In this document: piece by piece, positions 18,028 to 27,130 of the stretch
Layout of the letters: each line of letters opens with the position of its first letter
Numbering within the stretch: position 1 is the stretch's first letter
NCBI GenBank assembly: GCA_963776195.1
Contig: CAVZMO010000025.1
Span: 1 to 64,000, forward strand
DNA from: CAVZMO01 sp963776195
GTDB taxonomy: Bacteria; Nitrospirota; Thermodesulfovibrionia; Thermodesulfovibrionales; SM23-35
DNA: 64,000 nt
Direction: 5' to 3'
The notes under the pieces: model-generated
Told to the model about the DNA's origin: nothing
The model's database searches: none
Seen by the model: only the letters and a program-made list of their open reading frames with translations
Program-made: the position numbers and the translations under genes

Positions 18028-18717
18028 ATGAAAAAAATAATTATCGTTGATACACTGAAAGATTTCGTCCAGCAAAAGGTGAGCGTACTTGCCGGACACA
18101 ACAATAAAATTTTCTATATAAACTCCGGCAAAGAGGTGCTTGACGCACACAGAAAGGAAAAAGCAGACCTTATCATAATTGAACCTGATTTCCGTGACTT
18201 GACCTGTGAGCAGTTGTGTTCAGCTGTAAGAGGCGACGAAAGTCTCAAGGAAGTCTCGATACTCATCGTTTGTTCGGACAAACTGTCTGACGTCGAAAGA
18301 TGCCAGAAATGCGGAGCAAACGATTACATACAGCAGCTGACCCCGGCAACGTTCTTGAGGAAGGCCGCGCAGCTTCTCAATATTTCAGAAAGGACAAGTT
18401 ACAAGGTTATCGTCAAGGTGTCAAAAAGGGAAAACAATTATATAACTCATATTTTCTGTACATCACAAAATATAAGTTCATCAGGAATCCTTCTTGAAAC
18501 AGACGGAATCCTGAATAAGGGCGATAAGATAACCTGCTCTTTCTTTCTGCCGAATTCCATCCGGATTGTCGCTGAAGGAGAAGTCGTGAGGACCGGGGAA
18601 AAAGAAGACGGCTCCAAAAATTATGGAGTCAGATTCGCTGATATTCCACGTCCGGTGGAATCGCAGCTCGAATCCTTCATAGAACATTGGCAGGAGAGAA
18701 AAAAACGTTATCGATGA
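18028..18717 (+). CDS. Degenerate receiver domain fused to PilZ
   Basis: 229 aa. The N-terminal ~120 residues follow a response-regulator fold (KKIIIVDTLKDF, DLIIIEPDFRDL, VSILIVCSDKL, GANDYIQQLTP). The phosphoacceptor Asp position reads Glu (LIIIEP) and the conserved Lys before the last helix is Gln, so it is probably not phosphorylated. The C-terminal ~110 residues resemble a PilZ c-di-GMP-binding domain (QNISSSGILLETDG, GEVVRTGEKEDGSKNYGVRF). It may act as a c-di-GMP effector with a constitutive or protein-binding pseudo-receiver. Confidence 0.8.
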   Translation: MKKIIIVDTLKDFVQQKVSVLAGHNNKIFYINSGKEVLDAHRKEKADLIIIEPDFRDLTCEQLCSAVRGDESLKEVSILIVCSDKLSDVERCQKCGANDYIQQLTPATFLRKAAQLLNISERTSYKVIVKVSKRENNYITHIFCTSQNISSSGILLETDGILNKGDKITCSFFLPNSIRIVAEGEVVRTGEKEDGSKNYGVRFADIPRPVESQLESFIEHWQERKKRYR

Positions 18718-18731
18718 GAAAAAATCGCCGC

Positions 18732-19898
18732 CTAACTCGCCCTTAATGCCTCTACGATATTCATACGCGAAGCCCTGAATGCGGGGAAAACCCCGCCGAT
18801 GAAGCCCATGATCAACGAAAAGGCCATGGCTTTATAAATAATTCCGAAGGTGAGGGAAAAGGTAAAGGCGAGTTCAGAGAATGTCTGGAAGTTGAGCGTT
18901 GAAACCGTAAAGAACTGCAGAAAGGACGCAAAAAAAAGCCCCACTGCGCCCCCTAATAAACCGAGAAGCAGCGCCTCCATGAGAAATGCCGATAAAATAC
19001 TCCTTCTCTGAAACCCGAGCGCCCGCATGGTACCTATTTCAAAAACACGGCTTGCCACGGCAGAATACATGGTAATCATGGCGCCTATGACCGCACCGAG
19101 TGAGAAAATTATTGTGAGTGTAAGGCCGAGAACACGGAGGAACTTTGCCATCATCTCCGACTGTTTTTTGTAATACTCAGGTTCGCGCATCGCTTCAAGT
19201 GTCAGACGGGGATCATGCTCTATCCGTGGCTTGACCTTTTCAAATCCGGAAGGCTCATGTAGCCGGAATATCGCGGAAGAATACGCGGGTCTCCTGAATG
19301 CTTGCATGAACTGGTCAGCATCGCCCCATATCTCCGAATTGAAGCCGGTGTTCCCCGCATCGAAGACACCCACAACCGTCCAACCCCTCATGGCAAACCG
19401 GAGGGTCTCTCCCAACCCTCCTCCCTGAAACCTCTTCGCAATGCTCGATCCTGAAATGATCTCTGCTGAACCGCGACGCGGCATCCTCCCCTGCACAAGT
19501 TTAACCTGCGGTCGGAGGGCCATCGACTGCTCTCCGATTCCCCGTATGACGATGTTTGACGGTTTATCCGATCCACGTTTTGGAAGCGCGATCAGCACCA
19601 CCAATTCTTTAGCGACCAACGGGTTCCCATCTGCGCCAATTGCAATTTCCGGCTGTGTCTCGACAATTGAGGCCTGCAGCCGGTCAATGCCGCTCTGTAC
19701 TTCCGAACCTGCCGCCTTGCGTATTACCACCACATTTTCATATGAACCGGTTTCGACCAGTGTTTTCTGAAGCCCTTCTGCAAGCATCAGCACTGCTGCG
19801 AATACGAAAACCACTAATGCCATGCCCGAGGCGGTCAGAAATGTCGTAAGCCTGCGTGTGAAGAGATTGCGAAGGCTATAGGAAAACGGGATTTTCAT
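18732..19898 (-). CDS. ABC transporter permease (MacB/FtsX type), second subunit
   Basis: 388 aa. N-terminal TM (TTFLTASGMALVVFVFAAVLMLAEG), a large periplasmic loop, then three C-terminal TMs with the FtsX-like GAVIGAMITMYSAVASRVFEIGTMRALGFQRRSIL region, typical of the MacB core family. It is directly preceded by a second permease (starts 21056), an ATPase and a membrane-fusion protein, forming one leftward operon that ends here. Likely a half of a heteromeric tripartite exporter; the substrate is unknown. Confidence 0.9.
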   Translation of the reverse strand: MKIPFSYSLRNLFTRRLTTFLTASGMALVVFVFAAVLMLAEGLQKTLVETGSYENVVVIRKAAGSEVQSGIDRLQASIVETQPEIAIGADGNPLVAKELVVLIALPKRGSDKPSNIVIRGIGEQSMALRPQVKLVQGRMPRRGSAEIISGSSIAKRFQGGGLGETLRFAMRGWTVVGVFDAGNTGFNSEIWGDADQFMQAFRRPAYSSAIFRLHEPSGFEKVKPRIEHDPRLTLEAMREPEYYKKQSEMMAKFLRVLGLTLTIIFSLGAVIGAMITMYSAVASRVFEIGTMRALGFQRRSILSAFLMEALLLGLLGGAVGLFFASFLQFFTVSTLNFQTFSELAFTFSLTFGIIYKAMAFSLIMGFIGGVFPAFRASRMNIVEALRAS

Positions 19899-21056
19899 TT
19901 ACCCTATTCTTCTCAATCCGTCGGCTACTCGAATTCTTACAGCCCTCCATGAGGGGAAGATTGCCGCAACGCACGCCACAACGAGTGCAGCGATAATATC
20001 CATAACGATGGTTTCATGTGCCACATTAAATATCGGAAAGAACTGACTCAGTTCTTTACTGAAAATCTTTGCTGCCGGGAATGTCAGAACAATACCGAAA
20101 AAAGCACCGAGCATGGTAATGATTAATGACTCTCCGAAAATCACGGCTGATATATGAGACGCTCCGAATCCGAGGGTTTTGAAAATTGCATACTCGCCGA
20201 TCCTCTCACGAGCGGTCATAGCCATAGTATTCGCAACAACTGCCATGATGATAAAAATGATCACGAACGAAACGAGTTGGATCGCGATCACAATTGCTTC
20301 CGTCATCGAGATAAAGCTTAACTGGAATGCCTTTTCGGTCTCTGTCAATGTTTCCGCGAGCGAGTTCTTAAACATTTTATCAATCCTGAGAGAGACGTCT
20401 GCCGCTATGTTCGGGTCGGTTATCTCGACCATATACCAGCCGACCTGGTCGGCCCATGTCCGCCCCGCTTTTTTCAAAGCCTCGTTCAAATAATCCCATT
20501 GGAAGAAAAAGGCCGTTTCATCCACAGTCTGGTCCCTGCCCTTATAGATACCACGGAGAACGAAATCCCAGTTGCCCGGGAAAATCGTCCCTTTCAGGGT
20601 GATGATATCACCAATCTTCCAGCCATACCTTTCTGCGAGTTTTCGCCCGGCAACCGCCGCCTTACGGTCACGAAGAAATGCAGCCATCTGGTCGGAAGGA
20701 ATGACGAGCTCCGGGTACATTGCAAGGTATGTCTTGGGTTCGACAGCGTAGTTCGCAAAGAAATTTTTTTCATCGATGTAGATACCGCCGAACCACGTAC
20801 CGTACGATGCCCGCTTCACCCCTTGAACCTGCCTGATCTTTTCCTCATAGGAGAGAGGAAGGGGAAAGACAAGAGACACCGCATTTCTTGTCACAAGGCG
20901 GCTTGCAGAAGATGCCTCAACGCCGGCATACCATGCACTTATTACAGTTCTAAGAAGTCCGAATGCCAGTATGGCTATGGTAACCCCAAGGATGGTGAGG
21001 GATGTCCGCAGCTTGTGCCTGAATGCGTTTTTAAAAATCAGTTTGAGGATGTGCAT
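19899..21056 (-). CDS. ABC transporter permease (MacB/FtsX type), first subunit
   Basis: 385 aa. N-terminal TM after MHILKLIFKNAFRHKLRTSL, a periplasmic domain (GTWFGGIYIDEKNFFANYAV), and C-terminal TMs with VANTMAMTARERIGEYAIFKTLGFG, the MacB/FtsX signature. It overlaps the end of the ATPase gene by 26 bp and abuts the second permease. The paired permeases suggest a heterodimer. Confidence 0.9.
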   Translation of the reverse strand: MHILKLIFKNAFRHKLRTSLTILGVTIAILAFGLLRTVISAWYAGVEASSASRLVTRNAVSLVFPLPLSYEEKIRQVQGVKRASYGTWFGGIYIDEKNFFANYAVEPKTYLAMYPELVIPSDQMAAFLRDRKAAVAGRKLAERYGWKIGDIITLKGTIFPGNWDFVLRGIYKGRDQTVDETAFFFQWDYLNEALKKAGRTWADQVGWYMVEITDPNIAADVSLRIDKMFKNSLAETLTETEKAFQLSFISMTEAIVIAIQLVSFVIIFIIMAVVANTMAMTARERIGEYAIFKTLGFGASHISAVIFGESLIITMLGAFFGIVLTFPAAKIFSKELSQFFPIFNVAHETIVMDIIAALVVACVAAIFPSWRAVRIRVADGLRRIG

Positions 21057-21732
21057 TCAAAATGCCTTTATCGAGATATTGAATAATATGGGCCTTTTTT
21101 GCCGCCCTCGGGTCGTGAGTGACCATAATAACCGTCTTACCGAGTTCATTGACGAGCCTTGCCATCAGTTCCAGTATCTCTTCGGCGGAGACCCTGTCCA
21201 GGTCTCCGGTGGGTTCGTCCGCCACAAGGATCGTCGGGTCGGTAACAACCGCGCGGGCGATTGCAACACGCTGCTGTTGGCCCCCGGAGAGCTGACCCGG
21301 ATAATGTTCCACCCGGTCGGAAAGGTTTACTGCGCTCAGGGCCGTCTCTACATGGTCCCGGCGCTCATTTTTTGAAAGCCTTGTTAAGAGTAACGGCAGC
21401 TCAACATTTTCAAAAGCGGTAAGCACGGGGATGAGATTATAAAACTGGAAAATAAAGCCGACATTCGCCGCCCGCCATTGTGCCAGTTCCGTCTCCGAAA
21501 GGGAAGTAATATCGGTGCCGCCTATCTTAATAAGGCCACTGTCCGCTCTATCGATGCCGGCTATCAGATTCAGCAGCGTCGTCTTCCCCGATCCGGAGGG
21601 ACCCATCAATGCAAGGAATTCACCCTCCCCGATATCCAATGAGATATCCGTCAATACAGGCAGGATCTGATTCCCCCGCCTGTAGGACTTTGCCAGGTTC
21701 CTTATCTCAACAATCGCGGCCTTACTCTCCAT
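21031..21732 (-). CDS. ABC transporter ATP-binding protein (MacB/LolD type)
   Basis: 233 aa. Walker A GPSGSGKTTLLN (~residue 40), Q-loop FQFYNLIPVLTAFENV, signature LSGGQQQRVAIARA, Walker B ILVADEPTGDLD, H-loop VTHD. Energises the two downstream permeases. Overlaps the first permease by 26 bp and directly follows the fusion-protein gene. Confidence 0.95.
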   Translation of the reverse strand: MESKAAIVEIRNLAKSYRRGNQILPVLTDISLDIGEGEFLALMGPSGSGKTTLLNLIAGIDRADSGLIKIGGTDITSLSETELAQWRAANVGFIFQFYNLIPVLTAFENVELPLLLTRLSKNERRDHVETALSAVNLSDRVEHYPGQLSGGQQQRVAIARAVVTDPTILVADEPTGDLDRVSAEEILELMARLVNELGKTVIMVTHDPRAAKKAHIIQYLDKGILNAHPQTDF

Positions 21733-22953
21733 CTATTTTTCCGCGACCTTTATTCTTTTGCCGTCCCGCAATTCGTTGAGAGGCTTTATCGCAACCTTGT
21801 CTCCCGCCTTCACCCCGCTCAGGACTTCGGTCATGTCGCCGAATGTCTCCCCGGTAGTGATAGGGGTTTCCACGACCCGGTTTTCTTTAATAAGAAACAC
21901 AAACTTCTTCCCGTTGCGGGTAACCATGGCAGATGAATTAAGAGCCGTCCTCGGTTTCTCTTCCTCTTTCTTTATCTCCCGCGAGAGGAATGCAACCTTT
22001 GCGCTCATTTCCGGCAGGGTCCTGCCGTCCTTGTCGATAAACCGGATCTTCACCATGACTGTGGCCTTACTGCGGTCTGCAGTAGGCACAATCATGTGGA
22101 CAGCGCCGCGGAAGCGCACCTCAGGCAATGCATCAAGCTGGATCTCACAGGGCTGCCCTATCCTGACCTGTTGAAGGTTGGATTCAGAAACGTCGGTTTC
22201 CACCTGCAAGGAACCCATGTCGGCAATAGTGAAAACGGAAGCCTTTGCATTTGCGGCAGCTCCAAGGGGGGTGACAATGTCTCCGACATCAGCATTCTTT
22301 GTCAACACAACACCATCAAAGGGAGCGCGGATCAAGGTATATTCAATGGCGACATTGGCGCCTTTCAGCGCTGCTTTGACTCCCTTAACCGCCGCCTCGG
22401 CTGCTTCTACGGCTGCGGTAGCCTTTTTATAACGAGCTTCCGCAGAATCGTAATCGGCTCGGGATACAAACCCCTTTGCGACGAGATCTTTGTTTCTTTG
22501 AAAAGAGATCGTTGCGTCCTTCAGTTCGGCCTTCGCCTGGTCAAGATTGTAGCGGGCTGCATTCAGATTCGCCTCTGCCTGGTCCCTTGAGGCTTCAACA
22601 TCTTCACCTTCCAGCCGTGCTATAACCTGGCCTGCCTTCACCCTGTTTCCTTCCTCCACCGACAACGACACAAGGCGGCTGGTTATTTTTGAAGCTACAG
22701 CCGCCTTACGCTGTGCCACGACATACCCGCTGGCGTTCAATAGCGTAAAGGATTGGGATGGATAGATCTGCGTAACGTTCGCCACCTCCACCTGAAGGGC
22801 GGGTGCAAATACTCCGGTTATTAAGACCAGTGCTACCGCCAAGACAAGCAACAGTGCTCCTACCGGATAAATAAGCATTTTGCGCCTTCGTTGTTGAAAG
22901 GTTTCCTGGGATTTGTCTATCTTCAATTTTGAAAGGTCTTCATTTGCCATCAA
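21733..22953 (-). CDS. Membrane-fusion (periplasmic adaptor) protein, MacA-like
   Basis: 406 aa. One N-terminal TM (MLIYPVGALLLVLAVALVLI), a biotinyl-lipoyl half (NASGYVVAQRKAAVASKITSRL), a long coiled-coil hairpin (QAEANLNAARYNLDQAKAEL and the KKATAAVEAAEAAVK region), then beta-barrel and C-terminal domains. First gene of the four-gene exporter operon. An outer-membrane partner (TolC-like) is not in the window. Confidence 0.9.
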   Translation of the reverse strand: MMANEDLSKLKIDKSQETFQQRRRKMLIYPVGALLLVLAVALVLITGVFAPALQVEVANVTQIYPSQSFTLLNASGYVVAQRKAAVASKITSRLVSLSVEEGNRVKAGQVIARLEGEDVEASRDQAEANLNAARYNLDQAKAELKDATISFQRNKDLVAKGFVSRADYDSAEARYKKATAAVEAAEAAVKGVKAALKGANVAIEYTLIRAPFDGVVLTKNADVGDIVTPLGAAANAKASVFTIADMGSLQVETDVSESNLQQVRIGQPCEIQLDALPEVRFRGAVHMIVPTADRSKATVMVKIRFIDKDGRTLPEMSAKVAFLSREIKKEEEKPRTALNSSAMVTRNGKKFVFLIKENRVVETPITTGETFGDMTEVLSGVKAGDKVAIKPLNELRDGKRIKVAEK

Positions 22954-23076
22954 TGCACGCTCCTTATGCGTATCAATTCAGAAAGTTCTGTTATGCCGCG
23001 GATCCATGAATATGCATATACCCGATTTAAAAATTACCTATTCGGATATTATAATATTTTATTGGTTAAAGTTCCG

Positions 23077-24234
23077 ATGATGAGAATGAGTTTGAAGAAA
23101 ATCTACCTTGCGGCATTGCTATTGATGTTCGTGGTTTCTCGGGTCGATGCAAAAGTCCCTGATATTGTCCTGAACCAAAGAAGTGCGGTCGTCACCGTTT
23201 ACGTGGACGACGGGAACAAGAAGCACATCGAATCGGGAACCGGGATTATCGCTGATCAAGACGGGGTCATCGTAACGAATTGCCGCATTATCGGAAAGTG
23301 GATTATGGAATCAGGGGCCACACTCTCCGTGGAGATAGAAGGCAAGGGCCGGTTTCCTGTAGAAGAAGTAATCTCCTCTAAATGCGAAAATAATCTTGCC
23401 CTCCTTAAAATAAAGGCAACCGATCTTCCCGCAGTCAAGATCGCCCGTGACTTTAAGCCGAGGCAAGGGGAATATATCTATATTATTAAAGGCCGTCTGG
23501 AATCCGAAGCAGCTGTTTCTTCGGGTACAATACGGAGTGTCAGTGAAAAAAGCGGGTCCTTTCAGATCTCCGTTCCGGTAAAACAGGGAGACAGCGGAAG
23601 CCCCCTGTTTAATGCAAAAGGCGAGGTGGTGGGCGCTGTAATAGTTCAAACACGGAGGGGGAAAACCCTCATTTTTGCTGTTTCGATGAAGGAAATCTCA
23701 AAACAACTCGGCAGATATAAAAAACCGAAAAATTTAATTGACAGCAATATCAGTCAGGCCGGGACCGATAAGGCCCCGGAAAAGAAAGCAGAGGATATTT
23801 ATGAACATTTTTCCCGTGGGTGCGCCTACGATCAGTCGGGCATGTATAAAGAGGCCATCGAGGCATATCAGCAGTCACTGAAGATTAATCCTGATTTTGC
23901 AGAGACATACGTAAATCTCGGGATTGATTATTACAGACTGGGGAAATACGATGATGCCATTAATATCTTCAAACAGGCTATACAGATAAAACCGGACATT
24001 ATATCAGTCTATATCAAACTCGGCGCAACCTATATTGTAAACGGCGAATATTCGATGGCTGTTGATATTTTGAAAAAGGCGATCAATATGGATCCAGGCA
24101 ATCCCGCCGTCCATTTCAATCTCGGGATAGCTTATTTCTTGAGCGGTGATACCATTGCCGCCCAAGAGGAGTGCACAGTTCTCAGGGATATAGACAAGAC
24201 AAAGGCGGATAGCTTGATCGACCTGATGTATTGA
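23077..24234 (+). CDS. Trypsin-like (S1C/HtrA-fold) protein with TPRs, catalytic residues replaced
   Basis: 385 aa from the ATG at 23077, selected because it gives a clean signal peptide (KKIYLAALLLMFVVSRVDA); an upstream start at 22966 would bury it. Residues ~30-225 are an HtrA-like protease fold. The Ser motif GDSGSPLF is present, but the usual TNxHV reads VTNCRII and the usual DLALLKI reads NLALLKI, so His and Asp of the triad are replaced. The C-terminus carries four TPRs (ETYVNLGIDYYRLGKYDDAI and following). Likely an exported binding or scaffold protein rather than a protease. Confidence 0.85.
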   Translation: MMRMSLKKIYLAALLLMFVVSRVDAKVPDIVLNQRSAVVTVYVDDGNKKHIESGTGIIADQDGVIVTNCRIIGKWIMESGATLSVEIEGKGRFPVEEVISSKCENNLALLKIKATDLPAVKIARDFKPRQGEYIYIIKGRLESEAAVSSGTIRSVSEKSGSFQISVPVKQGDSGSPLFNAKGEVVGAVIVQTRRGKTLIFAVSMKEISKQLGRYKKPKNLIDSNISQAGTDKAPEKKAEDIYEHFSRGCAYDQSGMYKEAIEAYQQSLKINPDFAETYVNLGIDYYRLGKYDDAINIFKQAIQIKPDIISVYIKLGATYIVNGEYSMAVDILKKAINMDPGNPAVHFNLGIAYFLSGDTIAAQEECTVLRDIDKTKADSLIDLMY

Positions 24235-24246
24235 AAGCAGCAATTA

Positions 24247-24765
24247 TTACGGCTTTATCTCTATCGGTGTCCCGTCCGGAACGAGCCGCCAGATTTCTTC
24301 AATTTCGGGATTGGTAACTGCAATGCACCCGTTTGTCCAGTCCGACAATCTATGCAATTTCCCCAAGCGCCCTAAATCGTGAGGGAGGCCGTGAATCATG
24401 ACGTCTCCGCCGGGAGAAACACCTTGTTTGTGAGCATTCAGGATATCCGATTCTTTGGGATAGGAGATATGAATTGCTAAATGAAATTTACTGTCGGGAT
24501 TCCGCGAATCCAGCATATATGTACCCTCAGGCGTCTTTTTGTCTCCGGCTTTCATTTTATGCCCGTTAGGTTCCTTTCCCAGGGCGACCTTATAGGTCTT
24601 GAAAATTTCCCCCTGTCTCATCAACAGTAAAACCCTTTTGTTTTTAATGAGAACGACCTTATCGGCTTTGTTTAACGCTGCGGACGTTGTTCCGGGGCAG
24701 AAGTAATAATATCCGAAAATCCCTATAAAGGCAATACCAAAGGTTAAGACTATTTTCTTCAGCAT
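24247..24765 (-). CDS. L,D-transpeptidase (YkuD family)
   Basis: 172 aa. N-terminal TM (KKIVLTFGIAFIGIFGYYYF) then a YkuD domain: VVLIKNKRVLLLMRQGEIFKTY, GDKKTPEGTYMLD, MIHGLPHD and the active-site block SDWTNGCIAVTNPEIEEIW with the catalytic Cys. Expected to catalyse 3-3 or lipoprotein crosslinks on peptidoglycan in the periplasm. Convergent with the TPR protein. Confidence 0.9.
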   Translation of the reverse strand: MLKKIVLTFGIAFIGIFGYYYFCPGTTSAALNKADKVVLIKNKRVLLLMRQGEIFKTYKVALGKEPNGHKMKAGDKKTPEGTYMLDSRNPDSKFHLAIHISYPKESDILNAHKQGVSPGGDVMIHGLPHDLGRLGKLHRLSDWTNGCIAVTNPEIEEIWRLVPDGTPIEIKP

Positions 24766-24861
24766 CTGAGATATTTCAATGTCTTCACCATAAAATACTT
24801 ATTTCATAGTATAGCAAAATATCTCAAAGAATTCCTTGCTGAAGGCACACATCAGTTTGGA

Positions 24862-25377
24862 TCAACCGCTCAGCGTTTTTGCCATGTCAAGCGGTAACCC
24901 AAAATCAGGCGGATTTGTCAGTTCGGGCACAATCTCCCTGTAGCGCACGATATCGTTTTTATCGATAACAAATATGGATCGGGCGAGGAGCCTTAACTCC
25001 TTGACCAGAACACCGTAAGCAGTTCCGAAGGAAGCATCCCTGTGGTCGGAGAGCGCCTTGACCTTATCAATGCCTGCTGCAGTGCAAAAGCGTGCAATTG
25101 CAAAGGGAAGATCCATGCTGATATTGAGCACCACGATATCGTCTCTCAACTGAGATGCCTCCTGATTAAACCTTCTCGCCTGCATATCACAGACAGGTGT
25201 ATCGAGTGACGGTGTAACACTGATGATTTTTACCTTGCCCGCAAAATCTTTCAACCCGAATTCTTTCAGTTCCCGGTCGATGACCGTAAAATCCGGCGAC
25301 TTATCACCGAGCTTGAGTTCCGCACCTATCAGGGTCAATGGGTTCCCTTTTATAGTAACTACCCCTTTTCTTTCCAA
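24862..25377 (-). CDS. tpx: Thiol peroxidase
   Basis: 171 aa, standard length. The Tpx peroxidatic block PSLDTPVCDMQARRFNQEA is intact, with resolving Cys in FCTAAGIDKV. Reduces hydroperoxides via thioredoxin. Overlaps the upstream DUF2934 gene by 19 bp. Confidence 0.95.
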   Translation of the reverse strand: MERKGVVTIKGNPLTLIGAELKLGDKSPDFTVIDRELKEFGLKDFAGKVKIISVTPSLDTPVCDMQARRFNQEASQLRDDIVVLNISMDLPFAIARFCTAAGIDKVKALSDHRDASFGTAYGVLVKELRLLARSIFVIDKNDIVRYREIVPELTNPPDFGLPLDMAKTLSG

Positions 25378-25640
25378 AGAACCGACCTCCTATTGAGTCT
25401 TCTTCTGTTTTTTTGGCGCCCTTCTTGCGACTTTTTTTCTGCCACGGCACTCATTAAATCCACCTCATTTCTTTTCTGCTTTTTGTACTCTTCCATAACA
25501 ATTTTTTCCGCCTTCATCCAATCGTCGAAATCGTATCCATCGCCCTTTCCTCTCTTTTTATAAAGGTCAAAAGCGACCTTTGCGATCTCCTCGTACAAAT
25601 CTCTTTCTGTCAAGACTCCCGGAGCAAGATGTTTCCCCAT
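25359..25640 (-). CDS. DUF2934-like small protein
   Basis: 93 aa from the ATG at 25640, chosen because GGGGG stands eight bases upstream. The middle (EEIAKVAFDLYKKRGKGDGYDFDDWMKAEKI) matches the DUF2934 pattern of a helical segment with a DWxxAE ending. The tail is rich in Lys and Arg. Overlaps tpx and probably co-translated with it. Confidence 0.75.
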   Translation of the reverse strand: MGKHLAPGVLTERDLYEEIAKVAFDLYKKRGKGDGYDFDDWMKAEKIVMEEYKKQKRNEVDLMSAVAEKKSQEGRQKNRRRLNRRSVLWKEKG

Positions 25641-25745
25641 ATTTAACCCCCTATTTTTTGAAATAGAAGAGCAAGATAAGTGCCAGGGGACACCAAGAGA
25701 TAACCTGTTGAAATTATTGGTGTTTTTATCATGAAGCATACGTTG

Positions 25746-25787
25746 ATACAGGAAATTTGCCCTTACGTCAGGGCAAATTTCCTGTAT
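25746..25787. repeat. Perfect 18-bp hairpin
   Basis: Arms 25746-25763 and 25770-25787 are exact reverse complements with a 6-base loop. It lies between the DUF2934 gene start and the stop of the gene at 25797. There is no T-run, so a classical terminator is unlikely; a repeat element, an mRNA stabiliser or an operator are alternatives. Confidence 0.85.
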
Positions 25788-25796
25788 TCGGAGGGT

Positions 25797-26018
25797 TTAT
25801 TTCTTATTCCAGATTCCGCTCGTGTCCTGTATCCACCACCCTTTTTTAGCAGAATCCCGTCTTATTGCTGCGAACTGTTCTGTTGCCTGCGGCATCACTT
25901 GATTAAGATTACTCTCATTTTCCGGCACCTTGTTTATCCTTACTATTGCCTTTGCCATCCCCTTCATAACGGTTTTTGCCTCAACGGACGCGCACGAAGC
26001 GCGGCAATCAGGGGTCAA
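25797..26018 (-). CDS. Hypothetical protein downstream of nrtS-like gene
   Basis: 73 aa from a TTG overlapping the upstream stop (TTGA); an internal ATG at 25967 would give 56 aa. The sequence is unremarkable (AIVRINKVPENESNLN, GWWIQDTSGIWNKK) with no recognised family. A 17-bp palindrome GGGGTCAACTTGACCCC lies at the junction, in the overlapping ends. Confidence 0.4.
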   Translation of the reverse strand: MTPDCRASCASVEAKTVMKGMAKAIVRINKVPENESNLNQVMPQATEQFAAIRRDSAKKGWWIQDTSGIWNKK

Positions 26019-26275
26019 CTTGACCCCGTGGTTGTGTTGCTTCCTTTGTCATTGGAATGCCTTATTGCGTACTTGGCGGCACCGTATGTGGCCACGCAAT
26101 ACGGGACACAGTACGTAACAGCGAGCTTGACCCAGTCCAGGGCACGCATGTCGTAACGCAGGAAAATACGGTCGCCGTAGTTGATTAGTGCGAGAATCGA
26201 TCCGACGAACAACGCAACCTTTGCCGACGTGGCTACAGTGTCTCTTTCAAAAGCTACTGCAAAGAATGTCTTCAT
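26015..26275 (-). CDS. nrtS: NrtS-like nitrate/nitrite transporter
   Basis: 86 aa. Two predicted TMs: KVALFVGSILALINYGDRIF and LAVTYCVPYCVATYGAAKYA, which match the small two-TM NrtS family (conserved ALINYGDR and VPYCVATYG). NrtS proteins mediate low-affinity nitrate/nitrite movement in some bacteria. The N-terminus and Ser/Thr tail are outside the family core. Confidence 0.65.
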   Translation of the reverse strand: MKTFFAVAFERDTVATSAKVALFVGSILALINYGDRIFLRYDMRALDWVKLAVTYCVPYCVATYGAAKYAIRHSNDKGSNTTTGSS

Positions 26276-26334
26276 TCGTTACCAACACAACATAAAGCTC
26301 ATCGGGAGCCGGGTTTCCCGGAAGAAATCTTAAT

Positions 26335-26661
26335 TCATATTTTTGATTGTGACGTTTTCAGCAGCTTTATCCTATTGAGCAGTTCTTTCCTGCTTATTAC
26401 TTTCTTTGCCACCAAAAGATTCGTCAATGCTTCTTGACTAAGCAAGTTTCTCTTAAAAAGTTTTCTTCTCTCAGACATGTCTATATATCCTAGCGAAACT
26501 AATTCTTTAATCAATATATTCAAATTGCGTTCGAGATCTTTCAGCTGTTTTGACAACTTATCGACATTTTCTCTTTGTTCTTCGATTTGCTGGTTCAAAT
26601 TGATAAGCATGTGAAGCGTATTCTCTGAGCCGATATATATTTCCCCTTTCTTATTTTTCAT
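26335..26661 (-). CDS. Coiled-coil hypothetical protein
   Basis: 108 aa, AT-rich. A central coiled coil (NLNQQIEEQRENVDKLSKQL and KDLERNLNILIKELVSLGY) is followed by a Leu- and Lys-rich helical tail. I recognise no family. Confidence 0.5.
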   Translation of the reverse strand: MKNKKGEIYIGSENTLHMLINLNQQIEEQRENVDKLSKQLKDLERNLNILIKELVSLGYIDMSERRKLFKRNLLSQEALTNLLVAKKVISRKELLNRIKLLKTSQSKI

Positions 26662-27130
26662 TTGTGAAATTGCCTCTAAAACCTCATCAATTAATTTTCT
26701 AAATTCTTCTTTTTTCCCATCTGCAACTCCGTGTCTATATATTTATAATAACTGGTTATAATCTACATTTTTTTGCTATTTTTGTGAAGAAGAATTACAG
26801 GAAGCAGCATTGCAACTGTCATTTCCTCATTGCCACATTTCCCTTTAATTCCAGAAGATCAAAAGAGACATACCCTGGAGACATCTTTTTCGGGGCAATG
26901 CAAATTATCCCTTATAGCGTCAGAAGTTTGCCCAAATTAATCTTTGGCAAGGATGATTTAATAGCCTATTGCAGCATAAATCAACAATTCTAGGTATAAT
27001 AGTATTAGTATTTTCTGTTTGAGACTATCTATTTCCCTCCTGTTTTCAAACTCAGAAGGAAATATAACTACAAATTGAGAGATCTTCATGTCATGCGGGT
27101 AACATTAAGAAATTTATTTTGAGGAGTATC
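26662..27130. other. AT-rich intergenic region before the sigma factor gene
   Basis: 469 bp with no convincing gene. Candidate -10 boxes TATAAT stand at 26756-26761 and 26995-27000; the latter has a weak TTGCAG -35-like sequence at 26969-26974 and could serve the sigma factor gene, but the 20-bp spacer is long. Confidence 0.4.

Noticed and set aside
26784..26993. Small plus-strand frame before the sigma factor gene
   Set aside because: No ribosome-binding site and no protein-like pattern; it lies in AT-rich intergenic DNA.
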